NCBI GenBank assembly: GCA_030762935.1
Contig: CM060890.1
Location: forward strand, 62,374,765-62,438,764
Direction: 5' to 3'
Source: Hymenopus coronatus
Lineage: Eukaryota; Arthropoda; Insecta; Mantodea; Hymenopodidae
DNA: 64,000 nt
Shown here: positions 23,826-34,262 of the stretch, one piece after another
Position numbering within the stretch: the stretch's first letter is position 1
Layout of the letters: each line of letters begins with the position of its first letter
Position numbers and translations under genes: made by a program
The notes under the pieces: generated by a model
Seen by the model: the letters and a program-made list of their open reading frames with translations, nothing else
Database searches by the model: none
Told to the model about the DNA's origin: nothing

Positions 23826-24787
23826 TTTTAAAATGAATGTTTACAGTCAGGGGCCTTGTTAGCTCCACCGATGGAATGTTTTAAAATTCATGATGTTTAC
23901 AATCTAGATTATGAGCCCTGTTAACTCCACCGATGTTTTAAGATGAATGATGTTTACAATCTAGATTAGGAGCCCTGTTAGCTCCACCGAAGTTTTAAAA
24001 TTAATGATGTTTATAATCTAGATCTGGAGCCCTGTTAGCTCCACCGAAGTTTTAACATTAATGATGTTTATAATCTAGATCTGGAGCCCTGTTAGCTCCA
24101 CCGAAGTTTTAAAATTAATGATGTTTATAATCTAGATCTGGAGCCCTGTTAGCTCCACCGAAGTTTTAACATTAATGATGTTTATAATCTAGATCTGGAG
24201 CCCTGTTAGCTCCACCGATGGGATGTTTTAAAATTCATGATGTTTACAATCTAGATTAGGAGCCCTGTTAGCTCCACCGATGTTTTAAAATGAATGATGT
24301 TTACAATCTAGAGCAGGAGCCCTGTTAGCTCCACCGATGTTTTAATATTAATGATGTTTATAATCTAGAGCAGGAGCCCTGTTAGCTCCACCGATGTTTT
24401 AAAATTAATGTTGTTTATAATCAGCAGTCCTGTTAGGCTCACCGATGTTTTAAAATTAATGATGTTTACAATCAGGAGCCCTGTTAGCTTCACCGATGTT
24501 TTAAAATTAATGATGTTTACAATCAGGAGCCCTGTTAGCTTCACCGATTGGGATGCTTTGAAATGAATTATGTTTACAATCTAGATCAGGAGCTTTGTTA
24601 GCTGCACCGATTGGGATGCTTTAAAATTAATTATGTTTACAATCTAGATTAGGAGCCTTGTTAGCTGCACCGATCAAGAAGTTTTAAAATGAATTATGTT
24701 TACAATCAGGAGCCCTGTTAGCTCCACCGATGTTTTAAAATTAATGATATTTACAATCTGGATCAGGAGTGCCGTTGGCTTCACCGA
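23826..24787 (+). repeat. Minisatellite, about 17 units of 50-62 bp
   Basis: The unit core is 'ggagccctgttagctccaccga' (split here as GGAGCCCTG plus TTAGCTCCACCGA), followed by 'tgttttaaaattaatgatgtttacaatctagat'. The first unit starts at 23826 and the last ends at 24787. Some units carry an extra 'gggatg' and some lack 'ctagat', giving length variants. Pairs of adjacent units around 24000-24190 share variants, which suggests amplification as dimers. The last unit runs directly into the tRNA-like head of a SINE. Confidence 0.95.
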
Positions 24788-25295
24788 GCGAGATGGCTAT
24801 TTGGGAGGTCGTACGTTCAAATACCGTGGCCGGCCTACCTGGCTGTGTGTTTTTTTTTGTTTTTTTTTATTGTCAGGCGATTGCTAAATAGGTTCATTAC
24901 ATGCTCCGAATTTTCTGGTCCGTCATTTCCTGTTCCCATTACTTCTTAATCATCTCTTTCAGGATTGAAAGACCAGGCGTCGGTGTTTAGCAAGTCGAGG
25001 CTGAACGGTGTCTTGCGCATTATTTAAAAAAAAAAAAAAAAGACTATTCTGGCATTATTGTCGGAAACACTCGATAAGGTCTAGCTTTCGAGTTTGGGGC
25101 TTTCTATGGGGACCCGCCGGGAGGCGGCGGCGTTCCAACTGTAGCCGTAAGTACCGCGACGACACCTGTACCAGTCATCATTCGGATATGATAGGCTTTC
25201 AAGTGTTCCCCTCATTCCCCCCTTCCTACGACCGATGCCCTGCTCCAGTCTTCTGGGAACCCTGTCCATATCTAATCTTAATTACATTACTTGTA
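24768..25295 (+). mobile_element. SINE-D copy with tRNA-like head
   Basis: The head 24768-24835 contains an A-box-like 'ttggcttcaccgag' and the B-box-like 'gtacgttcaaatac', spaced as in a tRNA. The body (24880-25290) matches 11430-11850 block by block (gaattttctggtcc, tcatctctttcagg, ggcgttccaactgta). The A-box segment is the same as the core of the adjoining minisatellite. Confidence 0.6.
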
Positions 25296-25358
25296 GTGTG
25301 ATTTCGCTATCTGCATCCTTAACTAAGAGCATTGAAAATGAAAAGAAAACATCATTCT

Positions 25359-25401
<43 letters not shown>

Positions 25402-26270
25402 CTTATGTATGTATGTGATTTTGGAGTAGCTGAACTTCAATATGGTAAATCATTTTCCCACGATTATTTTAGTCCTATTCTCACATAGAATTGTATTTGT
25501 GTCGCATTTCTGCATAATCAAATATAAAGGTATACAATCATGTTGGGTTCAATCAGTATTGCTAAAAATTATTTTATTCTTTTGTGCCTATAACACTTTA
25601 ATGTCCTTCTTGTTCAGCGAGACCTCTTAACGCAAAGAAAATGTAAATGAGCTCTTAAATCTATTGTAAGCTAATGTAAACATTAACAATGCATGGCGAA
25701 ATAATTCCTAACCCCATAATAGTATTCGATATTTACATACAGATGCTTTTGAATGTCGGTGTTTAAAGGGAAATATTCATTTTGTGAGGAATGTTTGACA
25801 GTTGAGGTAGACGTATTTCTGTGTTTTATTTGCAGGATTACAATTTATGTTTTGTAAAGCAACTAACTATAAAATTTGAATCGTATTGCAGCGCTCAAGA
25901 GACGGCAGGAAATATTACAACCCTATTCGAAATAAAAATTAACATGTAATTTGTTCCATTAATCTGTCAAATTTGTATTTCGCGCAGGATATGTAAAAAA
26001 CGATGTCACTTTAAAACAGGAGAAGTTACAAGGGAATTGATGCGCCTTGATATACCTTTCCGGGTATTTGATAGAAGCACATTTTAAGTACAATTTCAGC
26101 TATTTAATCGCAGCAGGTCCCGCTGTTGCTGATTAAGCTTATCTTTGTAGACAAAGCACCGCGCACTAGAATCGTTATACTTCTGTTCTTCTACTTAATC
26201 AAAACACAGTAACGCACTTTTTGCAGGTGAACTGAAGTTGAATGTGAAATATTTGTCCTTTGTTTACAAT
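25296..26270. other. No recognised gene; CT microsatellite inside
   Basis: AT-rich sequence of about 1 kb. Apart from the CT tract at 25361-25402 nothing matches. Confidence 0.4.
25361..25402. repeat. (CT)n microsatellite
   Basis: About 20 CT units with one interruption. Confidence 0.95.
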
Positions 26271-26284
26271 GATTGCTGAAATAT

Positions 26285-27498
26285 TGGTTTCCAAAACTGC
26301 GAGGTCAGAGGATGACTCCTATGCACTGTTGCACAGGAAAGGTACCATATGATAAATGACATTCTTATACTGTTTATACAGCTTGGTTTACAAAACTGCG
26401 AGGTCAGAGGATGGCTGCTATGCACTCTTGGACAGGAAAGGTACCATATGGTAAATGACATTCTTATAATGATTCTTATACTGTCTATGCAGATTGGTTT
26501 CCGAAACTGCGAGTCGAGAGAATGGCTGCTATGCACTCTTGGACAGGAAAGGTTCTATATGGTAAATGACATTCTTATACTGTCTATGCAGGTTGTTTTA
26601 CAAAACTGCGAGGTGAGAGAATGGCTGCTATGCACTCTTGGACAGGAAAGGTTCTATATGGTAAATGACACTCTTATACTGTCTATGCAGGTTGTTTTAC
26701 AAAACTGCGAGGTGAGAGAATGGCTGCTATGCACTCTTGGACAGGAAAGGTTCTATATGGTAAATGACATTCTTATACTGTCTATGCAGGTTGTTTTACA
26801 AAACTGCGAGGTGAGAGAATGGCTGCTATGCACTCTTGGACAGGAAAGGTTCTATATGGTAAATGACACTCTTATACTGTCTATGCAGGTTGTTTTACAA
26901 AACTGCGAGGTGAGAGAATGGCTGCTATGCACTCTTGGACAGGAAAGGTTCTATATGGTAAATGACATTCTTATACTGTCTATGCAGGTTGTTTTACAAA
27001 ACTGCGAGGTGAGAGAATGGCTGCTATGCACTCTTGGACAGGAAAGGTACTATATGGTAAATGACATTCTTATACTGTCTATGCAGGTTGTTTTACAAAA
27101 CTGCGAGGTGAGAGAATGGCTGCTATGCACCTTTGGACAGGAAAGGTACTATATGGTAAATGACACTCTTATACTGTCTATGCAGGTTGTTTTACAAAAC
27201 TGCGAGGTGAGAGAATGGCTGCTATGCACCCTTGGACAGGAAAGGTTCTATATGGTAAATGACATTCTTATACTGTCTATGCAGGTTGTTTTACAAAACT
27301 GCGAGGTGAGAGAATGGCTGCTATGCACTCTTGGACAGGAAAGGTTCTATATGGTAAATGACATTCTTATACTGTCTATGCAGGTTGTTTTACAAAACTG
27401 CGAGGTGAGAGAATGGCTGCTATACACTCTTGGACAGGAAAGGTACCATATGGTAAATGACATTCTTAAACTGATTCTTACATTGTCTATGCAGGAAT
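26285..27498 (+). repeat. 99-bp minisatellite, 12 units, open in one frame
   Basis: Twelve tandem units of 99 bp, two or three of them with a 12-bp insertion. All lengths are multiples of three, so the frame 26349-27515 stays open for 388 codons. Each unit encodes 33 residues including QNCEVREWLLCTLGQER and YMVND. I do not call a gene. Differences between units are mostly amino-acid-changing (Ile/Thr, Phe/Tyr, Leu/Phe, Cys/Tyr) rather than silent, there is no start or terminal domain outside the array, and the composition matches no family I know. The central units alternate Ile and Thr at one position, which points to growth by dimers of 198 bp. Each later unit also holds a tract like a 3' splice site (ttatactgtctatgcag) 21 bases before a GAG|GTGAGA 5' splice-site-like motif, for example around 26592-26612. 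Confidence 0.9.
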
Positions 27499-27650
27499 GC
27501 CTAAAAATTATATAACCTTTCGCGCTTTCAATCCATAGGATGATAGTACTTCCTCTTCAATTAGTCGAGGCGAAGCTGTAGTATTAAGTTACAACAATAA
27601 TTACAACAGTAAAAGAAAATCTCAAAAGCAAATTCTGCAATCTTATATCA

Positions 27651-28101
27651 CAAGACTTTGCATATTAGCAATTTTCTCTACACAAATTTCAGTGATTCAG
27701 ATCGTTTAGAGACAGTACTAAATATAAATTGTCATACCTACTTTCCCGGTGTGTATTATTTTAGCCAACATTATTTATAATTTTTAAAAAATAAATATTA
27801 TCGAAACACTTTCCTTAGAAATGAATGAGTAAGAATATATAATCGCTGATTTTGTATTTTCTCATAAAGTTTCACTCACAGTTATTAAATATAATATTTA
27901 GAAAGCTTAGTAATAAAATAATTTGTAAAAATTTACTAAAAGCTGTTTCCGCACAGATATGTAAATTGACTATCGTTATTAGCAATGACTTTTTCTGCTC
28001 TCTGTATACCTATATGCTTCTAGCTTAGGTTCCGAAATGTTGGGTTGAGTAATATTTCTTCTATCTTTTGTTCTTAAACGTTAGTGAATGTATGAAATGG
28101 G

Positions 28102-28135
<34 letters not shown>

Positions 28136-28463
28136 AAAGATAGTCAATTTACATATCTGTGTGGAAACAGCTTAGTAATAGAATAAATTGTAAAAATGTA
28201 CTAAAAACTTCCTAAATATTATATTTAATAACTGTGAGTGAAACTTTATGAGAAAATACAAAATCAGCGTTTATATATTCTTACTCATTCATTTCTAAGG
28301 AAAGTGTTTCGTTAATATTTATTTTTTAAAACTTCTAAATAATGTTGGCTAAAATAATACACATCGGGAAAGTAGGTATGACAATTTATATTTAGTAATG
28401 TCTCTAAAATTTCTGAGTCACTGAAATTTTGTAGCAGAAAATTGTTAAATATGCAAAGTCTTG
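27651..28463. repeat. Long inverted repeat, arms about 325 bp
   Basis: The left arm 27651-27974 and right arm 28139-28463 are inverted copies with high identity, separated by 164 bp. The outer ends read caagactttgcatatt and its complement aatatgcaaagtcttg. The inner ends read gtaaattgactatc and gatagtcaatttac. A 39-bp segment (27905-27943 and 28170-28208) is in the same orientation in both arms, so it was inverted in one of them. It could be a foldback element or an inverted duplication of local DNA. Confidence 0.9.
28101..28136. repeat. (TA)n(TG)n microsatellite in inverted-repeat spacer
   Basis: A TA run followed by a TG run, at the edge of the spacer. Confidence 0.9.
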
Positions 28464-28524
28464 TTTTATATATATATTTACAACATTGTAGTTCCCCTTG
28501 GGGTTGTCAACTCAAAATAATTTT

Positions 28525-28730
28525 CGATCACCTTGTGGTTTACCTGGAAACATCCGAGTCAGTTTCAATACTATGTCGGCATATTGCCATGGTAGCTCAG
28601 AGGTAGGGCAACGGACTAGAGACCGGGAGATCTATGGTTCAAATCCCGGCTATGGCATTGAATTTTTCAGTCTGGTTCCACCTATCCAACTCCTATCCTA
28701 CACTTGACTTTGTGAAAAAAAAAAAAAAAA
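28525..28730 (+). mobile_element. SINE-B copy with leader, tRNA-like head and poly-A
   Basis: The leader 28525-28585 (gatcaccttgtggtttacc...) precedes a 72-nt tRNA-like head at 28586-28657. The acceptor strands GCCATGG and CTATGGC pair over seven bases with one G.U. The D stem GCTC/GGGC and the loop CTAGAGA in anticodon position are present, while the T stem is weak. The body ttttcagtctggttccacctatcc follows and ends in 16 A (28715-28730). The structure is that of a SINE transcribed by RNA polymerase III. Confidence 0.75.
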
Positions 28731-28849
28731 CGATTAAATCAATACTAATAGAATATATATATTGTTATTGTTTTAAGTATACTAAGTCCTAGAATTCATA
28801 GTTTAGCCAACTGTTATTGTTAATTAGTATTGATTAATTGCTGTTTCCA

Positions 28850-28936
28850 CACAAGCCGTGTGTAGGACAGGAGTTATATAGGTGCAGTCAGACTGAAAAA
28901 TTCAATGCCATTGCCGGGATTTGAACCACAGTTTAA
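28850..28936 (-). mobile_element. SINE-B fragment, antisense tail
   Basis: The segment 'cacacaagccgtgtgtaggacaggag' to 'attgccgggatttgaacc' is the reverse complement of a SINE-B tail and half of its tRNA-like part. It ends where a sense copy begins, giving an opposed pair. Confidence 0.7.
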
Positions 28937-29115
28937 GATCACCTTGTGGTTTACCGGGAAACATGCAAGTCAGTTGAGAAATTCAATGCTATGGCGGCAT
29001 GTTGCCATTGTAGCTCAGTGGTAGAGCAACTGGCTAGAGACCGGGAGATCCATTGTTCAAATCCCGACTATGACATTTGCATTTTTCAGTCTGACTCTAC
29101 CTATACATATCTATT
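28937..29115 (+). mobile_element. SINE-B copy, sense
   Basis: The leader (tcaccttgtggtttaccggg, 28949-28968) and the tRNA-like head with gtagctcagtggtagagcaac (A-box, near 29010-29030) and ttgttcaaatcccg (B-box) are followed by the tail 'tttttcagtctgactctacctat'. This head is better preserved in its D arm and anticodon stem than the one at 28586. Confidence 0.7.
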
Positions 29116-29710
29116 CTAATCTGTCACTGTTTTCTGAATTTCTCCGCACAGACATATGGAGAATGTATGTAAAACAAACACGAAACTTCACGTTACGTTT
29201 CATACCTATACATTCACACACGCAAAAATAGAAAACGAAGAGAAATTAATCGAAAGTTTCTAAATTGCTAATATTCGTGTTTATATATTACCCCTGAATG
29301 GTCATTTAAAAAAAACTATTTTAATGTTGATATCGTTTCTCTTTTTTAAATAAAAGATCGTAGGTAATACTTCTGGCAGCGTTTGCTTTCAACAAATTTA
29401 ATTAAATGTTTAGCTTAGTGAGGATGAAACGCATAATGAAGGCATCCTGTATTAAAACATGCAAGCAAACTTGCACGAGTGTAAATCCCTATGTCCGCAG
29501 TGTGAGTATATTGAATCTCCCAGACGGCACACTATATGCAGTAGCCTTAGCTGTGGGCAGGGAATATTAATTCATTACTGAAATTACTGTATAGTCACCA
29601 TGCTTGTAATATGGGAGGATGGCTAATTCAGCAACAACATTCTGGACCTTTCTTCAGGAGAAACTCTTTTTAATATGTGTCAGCAATTCTAAATCTTTAA
29701 ATGCAGGGTT
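29116..29710. other. No recognised feature
   Basis: AT-rich sequence without a repeat or protein match. Confidence 0.35.
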
Positions 29711-29712
29711 AA

Positions 29713-30338
29713 CTTTTACTTTCTCTACCATGCACTACGCATTCCGTGCGTGAGTATATCTGTGAAGTGTAACTCAAAAATGTAAAGTCGATTAAATACC
29801 GAGCTTCCAAGGCTGCGACACAAAGATTTTCAGGAAGAACCGCTTACTCAGACTAACCTTTACAAAGAAGAATTTTCGAAATATTTGATTCTATAAAATA
29901 TGGCTTATAATTAAAAATGTATATCTGTAACTTTCTGAGAATAGCTTCTGCAGTCCTCTTCATCCTGGATGATTTTTGCATTACTGGTTGACTGACAGAC
30001 AAAATATTACTACAAAAAAGATATAGACCTCGTTAAAATAGCAATTCATGTGAAATGCATTATTGTGGAGTTAACCATTTCTTAGGCTTTTTTTTTCTTT
30101 CTCTTAAATGAGAAGTCATCATTCCCGTTTCTGTTTTATTATCCTGATCATGTAAATAAAGTATAATTCACTTAGCGTCGAGCTCTTAAAAGGTTTGACT
30201 AGTGCATACCCTTATTCTCTGTGTATCCATTTCTGAGAAAGTTTGTTAGCATGAAGCAGATAGAAAAATAGCTTTTAGTAAGAATAGTTTATTGCAGAAT
30301 AGATAATAAGTTCTTAGAATGTAGTTCATTAGATGTTT
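29713..30338 (+). mobile_element. Rep-A copy 10, internally deleted
   Basis: The left end 'acttttactttctctaccatgcac' begins at about 29713, but the palindrome and the next 90 bp are shortened. The inner blocks follow ('ggaagaaccgcttactcag', 'ttctgagaatagcttctg') and the right end is weak ('ataataagttcttagaatgtagttcattag'). Confidence 0.7.
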
Positions 30339-30830
30339 TAAATCAAACTACTGCCATAAACGTTGAACATTTCATTCATAAAGTTTCTAATCTTATCTGC
30401 ATTAGGCATTTTAATGTTATAGAAATTATTGAAAGAAAAATTTTTAGTGCGACTCAAACTGTGTCTCTTGAAGTTCCAGAATTAATAAAGTAGATAGAAA
30501 ATAGTTCTGTGTTGGTATATGGACAACTATTTAACTTATTATGTTCCAAAGGTTTTTGACAAAATGAAATCGAGGTCCAAAGTATTGCTTATGAAAATTG
30601 CAACTTCAAGTAGGAATTCCTCAAGTAAATCCAAATCTGGTGGGCATGGAGAACGCACACGAGCATCAAGTCATTAGGACTGCAGGGAGATGGAATACAT
30701 GTAGGCTTATGTAATGTTTGTCTGACAAGATGAGTGTTATGCCAAATGTAGCCAGTAATGAGTTATCAAACAAGGTGGAAACCTGAAAATAAGTGTCAGT
30801 ATGCCACCTGAACGTTAAAGAACTCGATAT
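30339..30830. other. No recognised feature
   Basis: AT-rich sequence. It may contain the 5' flank of the Tc1-like element that follows, but no terminal inverted repeat was found by eye. Confidence 0.3.
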
Positions 30831-30844
30831 CAGCATATGAGTGA

Positions 30845-30935
30845 GTTTAAATGGGGCAGAATGCTAGTCTAAGGGATATTTCGGTTCGAACAGAGCATGC
30901 TGCTACGACATGCGCGTTCGAACAGAGCATGCGTG
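30845..30935 (+). pseudogene. Possible N-terminal HTH of the Tc1-like transposase
   Basis: The frame from 30851 begins GQNASLRDISVRTEHAATT, which resembles the start of the first helix-turn-helix of Tc1-type transposases ('G.S.RDIA.RTG....T'). After about 28 codons the likeness ends. The rest of the transposase is recognisable only from about 31490 on, so about 550 bp between them would have to be an insertion or decayed sequence. The match is short, and a chance likeness is possible. Confidence 0.35.
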
Positions 30936-31489
30936 TGTACAAAGTTGCCAAAGATACCGGTTTTCAACTAAATCTGAAGGTTGCTGATCATTTGCGGTGG
31001 AAAAGTTTTTCTGTCAGCGGTAGGCATGAAATTTGGGGGCTGAGGAAGGGGGCTAAGCTGTACCTTGAGATTTTAAAATAAAATTATGGAATTTGTTTTT
31101 GTAGCTTTTCATGAAATATCGCATGTTTTGGAGTTTCCTGATTTCCTATAAGTAGTCAGAGATTGTCATTTGTAAAGGTAAATGTGGGAAATGAAGAGAT
31201 GACGATTGGGTTGTTAATACTCCCCAGAGCCCTAAAAAATTGTGTTATATTTTTGAGTGGTTTAATAAACTTTTTATAACAATGCAGCATTGGCGTGATT
31301 GTAGTTCTAAGTTTTCTGACAGATTAGTATTAATAAATTAAGTAAGTCTAAAAAGTATCAACTCCCGACCCCAGAACACAATCCCGGTTGTACCAGGGTG
31401 AATAATTTTATGTTGGTGTTTTCCTCGAGAAAGTTTTGTAATTTTAGGTGTGTCAGGCGGGATTCTACAGTGAATATGGTGGATTCTAA

Positions 31490-32206
31490 ATTTAATTCGC
31501 TGCAACTTTGCAGGTATAAAAGCAGCAGGCAGAAGAGAGTGGTATGTAGCGCAGAGCGGATTCAGGATCACAGCATCAAATGACCACAGCGGACCATACA
31601 GTCTCAACTACATTCTTAGCTCAGATGGAGCACTGGAAGGTACATAAATTTGTCTGTATTACGATTCGTTGCCGTCTGCTGCGGATTGGACTAATTGGAC
31701 ACGTACCATTTGTCGGCTTCTGTTGTCCAGAAGCTACAAGTGCCTCCAACTGCAATGAAATCGTGAACGACGTCTCTGGTGCGCTATGTGGCAAAATGTA
31801 GTACTTTCTGACGAGTCTCGCTTGAAATTGTCTTACAGTGATGACTGCATAATGCTTTACGGTACCGTGGCGAGAGCAATCTGGAGATCTGCATTGTTAT
31901 TGGAAGAGCACTACAGCGGCCTATAAATGAGGATACTACCCCGGCTGTAGGCTACTGCATATTCCACATTTTAGCAGGACAATGTCTGGCTATATATTTT
32001 GAGGAATCTATAAGCCTTCTTTGAAGAACGACGGGTATCATTGCTTCCCGGAGCTGCTCTTTCCCCTAACATGTTGCCTATCATACATGTTTAGGCTCGC
32101 ATAAAAACTGCGTGAGGGAAAACGCCTCAGGATCATATCAAAAACCTCCTTGATTCCATGTCAAAGCGTTTAACGACTTTAATTCCAGCGCGTGAAGGCT
32201 ACAGAA
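31490..32206 (+). pseudogene. Tc1-like transposase, degraded
   Basis: DDE transposases of this superfamily cut and paste their element at TA sites. Ordered matches run through the segment with several frameshifts and stops. TTADHTVSTTFLAQMEHW (31580-31633) and a TIRCRLLRIGL stretch fit the linker between HTH and catalytic core. VLSDESRLKLSY (31801-31836) holds the first catalytic Asp. A TF*QDN motif near 31967-31983 holds the second Asp, with a Gln turned into a stop. SLLPGAALSPNMLPIIHV (from 32038) aligns with the 'WPARSPDL.PIEH.W' motif, but the conserved Asp is Asn and the catalytic Glu is Ile. The C-terminus KNLLDSMSKRLTTLIPAREG reaches about 32205. The element is dead. A TA microsatellite follows directly. 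Confidence 0.75.
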
Positions 32207-32208
32207 AT

Positions 32209-32209
<1 letters not shown>

Positions 32210-32269
<60 letters not shown>

Positions 32270-32271
32270 TA
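32210..32271. repeat. (TA)n microsatellite
   Basis: About 28 TA units with one C interruption. It adjoins the end of the Tc1-like reading frame, which is notable because Tc1 elements target TA. Confidence 0.95.
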
Positions 32272-33185
32272 AAGATTCAAAAGTCATCTACAGAGATCTA
32301 AATTTAATCAATCATTTATTGTCATGTATTTTATTTTATTTCAGTCATACTTTTCCTCTCAAAGTTGCAATTTGCAAAAATAATATGCGCTAGATGAGTA
32401 ATCTATGTCGTCGTCGTCGTCGTCAAATAGTAGACCTTAAGGCCTCTTAGGACTCGTATCGAATTTATCCATTTAGTTTTAGGGCGGCTAGTATCTTTAT
32501 AACCTTCTGGTATGCAATTTAAAATATGTTTACTTATTCTATTATCGTGGATTCCTAATATGTATTAAAGTCACTTAGTTTCATTTGAACTGATATTTTC
32601 ATTCAAATGGAATATATTTAATTTATTTATGATTTTAGTTTTATTTACTTGATCAAGCAATGTAAGATTATCACCTTAATAAAAACTTCATTTTATTTTT
32701 TTTTTCAATTTTTATATCAAATCTACTTAATGCCCAATTTTCAAAACCATATTATATCAACATTGATAGAACCATCACCTTATAGAATTTGATTAAAGTA
32801 TCAATTTGAGTTTTACCTCTTAAAGTTCTGTGTGGTAATCTATTTAACTTATAACATTTATATAGTTAGAAAATTAGGTAACGAAGGAAATAATGTACGA
32901 GGGTCTCTTCTTCGAACCTTCATTGGCAGGCCAGGCAGCCTGAAAGCAATGGAATGTAATTGGCTGTGCTCTCGCCACCATTAGCTTCACTACTAAGATC
33001 AAGATAAGTTAAAGCTCGACTATGCTTCTCGTAAAGACGTACGTTACCATAGATTCTCCCTTTCTCCCTCTCTTCTTCCCTCCAGGTACACAATGTTCTA
33101 TTTTTACAGGCGGAAAGTCATATGCAGCAGAAATCCAGATCAGATTCCGTGAAAACTTGACGCGTGGAGAGAACATTTGGAAATG
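32272..33185. other. No recognised feature
   Basis: AT-rich sequence with a short (GTC)5 at 32408-32424. No gene or known repeat was seen. Confidence 0.35.
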
Positions 33186-33385
33186 GACGAAACGATGGAT
33201 GAAATGTTTGATCACTCTCCTTATAGTCCAGACTAGCACCGAAAGAATTCCATCTTTCCCTCTGATGAATAGTTGAGGGAGAGTATTTCACTCCCAAGCT
33301 TAAGGACACCGTTCATGTAGAACTGACTGGCTACTGAGACAGGTGGAAACTGTTTTAGCAGCAGGCATTGGAAAGCTTAAAGGTG
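33186..33385 (+). pseudogene. Mariner-like transposase remnant (C-terminal part)
   Basis: One frame reads MFDHSPYSPD (33204-33233), the strongly conserved 'W.VF.HPPYSPDLAPSD..LF' region around the third catalytic Asp of mariner transposases. A stop follows. In the same frame FP, then a LREYF-type stretch, and further on LTGY*DRWKLF*QQALESL fit the 'LK..L...' and 'FY..GI..LV.RW' segments of the C-terminus. Nothing N-terminal of this could be aligned with confidence. It is a short, dead fragment, distinct from the mariner at 57.7 kb. Confidence 0.5.
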
Positions 33386-34005
33386 TAGTTAGCAATGAAA
33401 TTCGCATTGTTGGTAATTTAATGACCTATCAGAGGCCAGCAAAAATGTTAGCATTTGTAAAATATTTTATACGCTGCCAAAGAATACACAATATGTTTTC
33501 AGCTGTCAAATTCGCCATATTAATAACATTCATCATAATGGCAATTATCATTTCAGTATTGTGTACATTATTTTCAATCATTTTGTGTTTACCTACGTTT
33601 ACTAAGCATAAAGAAGAAGAACAAATTTTCACTAGTGTCTTTCCTTATTTTATTCTTTAACTTTCGATGTTTGAATCTACACATTATTTAAAATTTTGCT
33701 GTTTTTTTTTTTTTTTTTTTTTGTCATTAACATCCTTTTCAGATTCTTTATATATGATAACAACAACTTCGGCTATTAAAGGGTTTGGGCTTCTAATGTC
33801 ATCTTTGAAGGTATTTGTGACTTTCCTCAAAATGCTACTTTATCTGTGACAAACGGTATTCATGGTGTTAATGAACTACACCGGAATATTTTCACACAAT
33901 ATGTAGATTACTTAAATAAATAATTTGAGATAGGAGACGTATAGCCTGTTTATTGAAATTTCGAAGTAACGTCTATCAGTTTCTGAAGTACCAGTACGCC
34001 AATGA
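33386..34005. other. No recognised gene
   Basis: AT-rich sequence with a T19 run (33703-33722). A 105-codon frame at 33343-33660 contains a hydrophobic stretch (VKFAILITFIIMAIIISVLC), but its flanks overlap transposase remnant and I see no family. A chance frame is likely. Confidence 0.35.
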
Positions 34006-34044
34006 CTAATTTATCAACCATTCGAGAGCATAACACGAAAAACG

Positions 34045-34262
34045 AAGGGACATATTACAGCTTACCTTAGTGGTTATGATACTGGATTTCAAGTGAAAGA
34101 TAGTTTCCGAATTCGGGTCTCGTTCAGTTATCGTGGCACTTCGTCTGGAATGAAAAAAAAAATAATAAAAAACATTTGCTCTATGACAGGAATCGAACTC
34201 GTGACCTTTGGGATAACAGCTTCCTGCGTTACGCATTAAGCCACCCGAGCAGTTGAAAAAAA
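34045..34262. mobile_element. SINE-F, opposed tRNA-like segments
   Basis: A sense-like segment at 34052-34135 (agcttaccttagtggttatgatactgg ... gaattcgggtctcg) carries A-box and B-box-like motifs. An antisense one at 34180-34255 reads, on minus, gggtggcttaatgcgtaacgc ... cacgagttcgattcctg. The two tRNA-like heads face each other across an A-rich linker. Confidence 0.5.

Noticed and set aside
23826..24787. CRISPR array
   Set aside because: Repeats are directly tandem without unique spacers, and the DNA is animal in character. It is a minisatellite.
26349..27515. 388-codon open frame as a repeat-protein gene
   Set aside because: It exists because the 99-bp unit is a multiple of three and lacks stops. 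Changes between units are mostly non-silent, and there is no domain, start context or unique flank.
28586..28657. Functional tRNA gene
   Set aside because: The T stem is poor, the anticodon stem is mismatched, and related copies share non-tRNA leader and tail, so it is a SINE head.
33343..33660. Small membrane protein gene
   Set aside because: It begins within a mariner remnant, has one hydrophobic run only, and no family is recognised. Chance is likelier.
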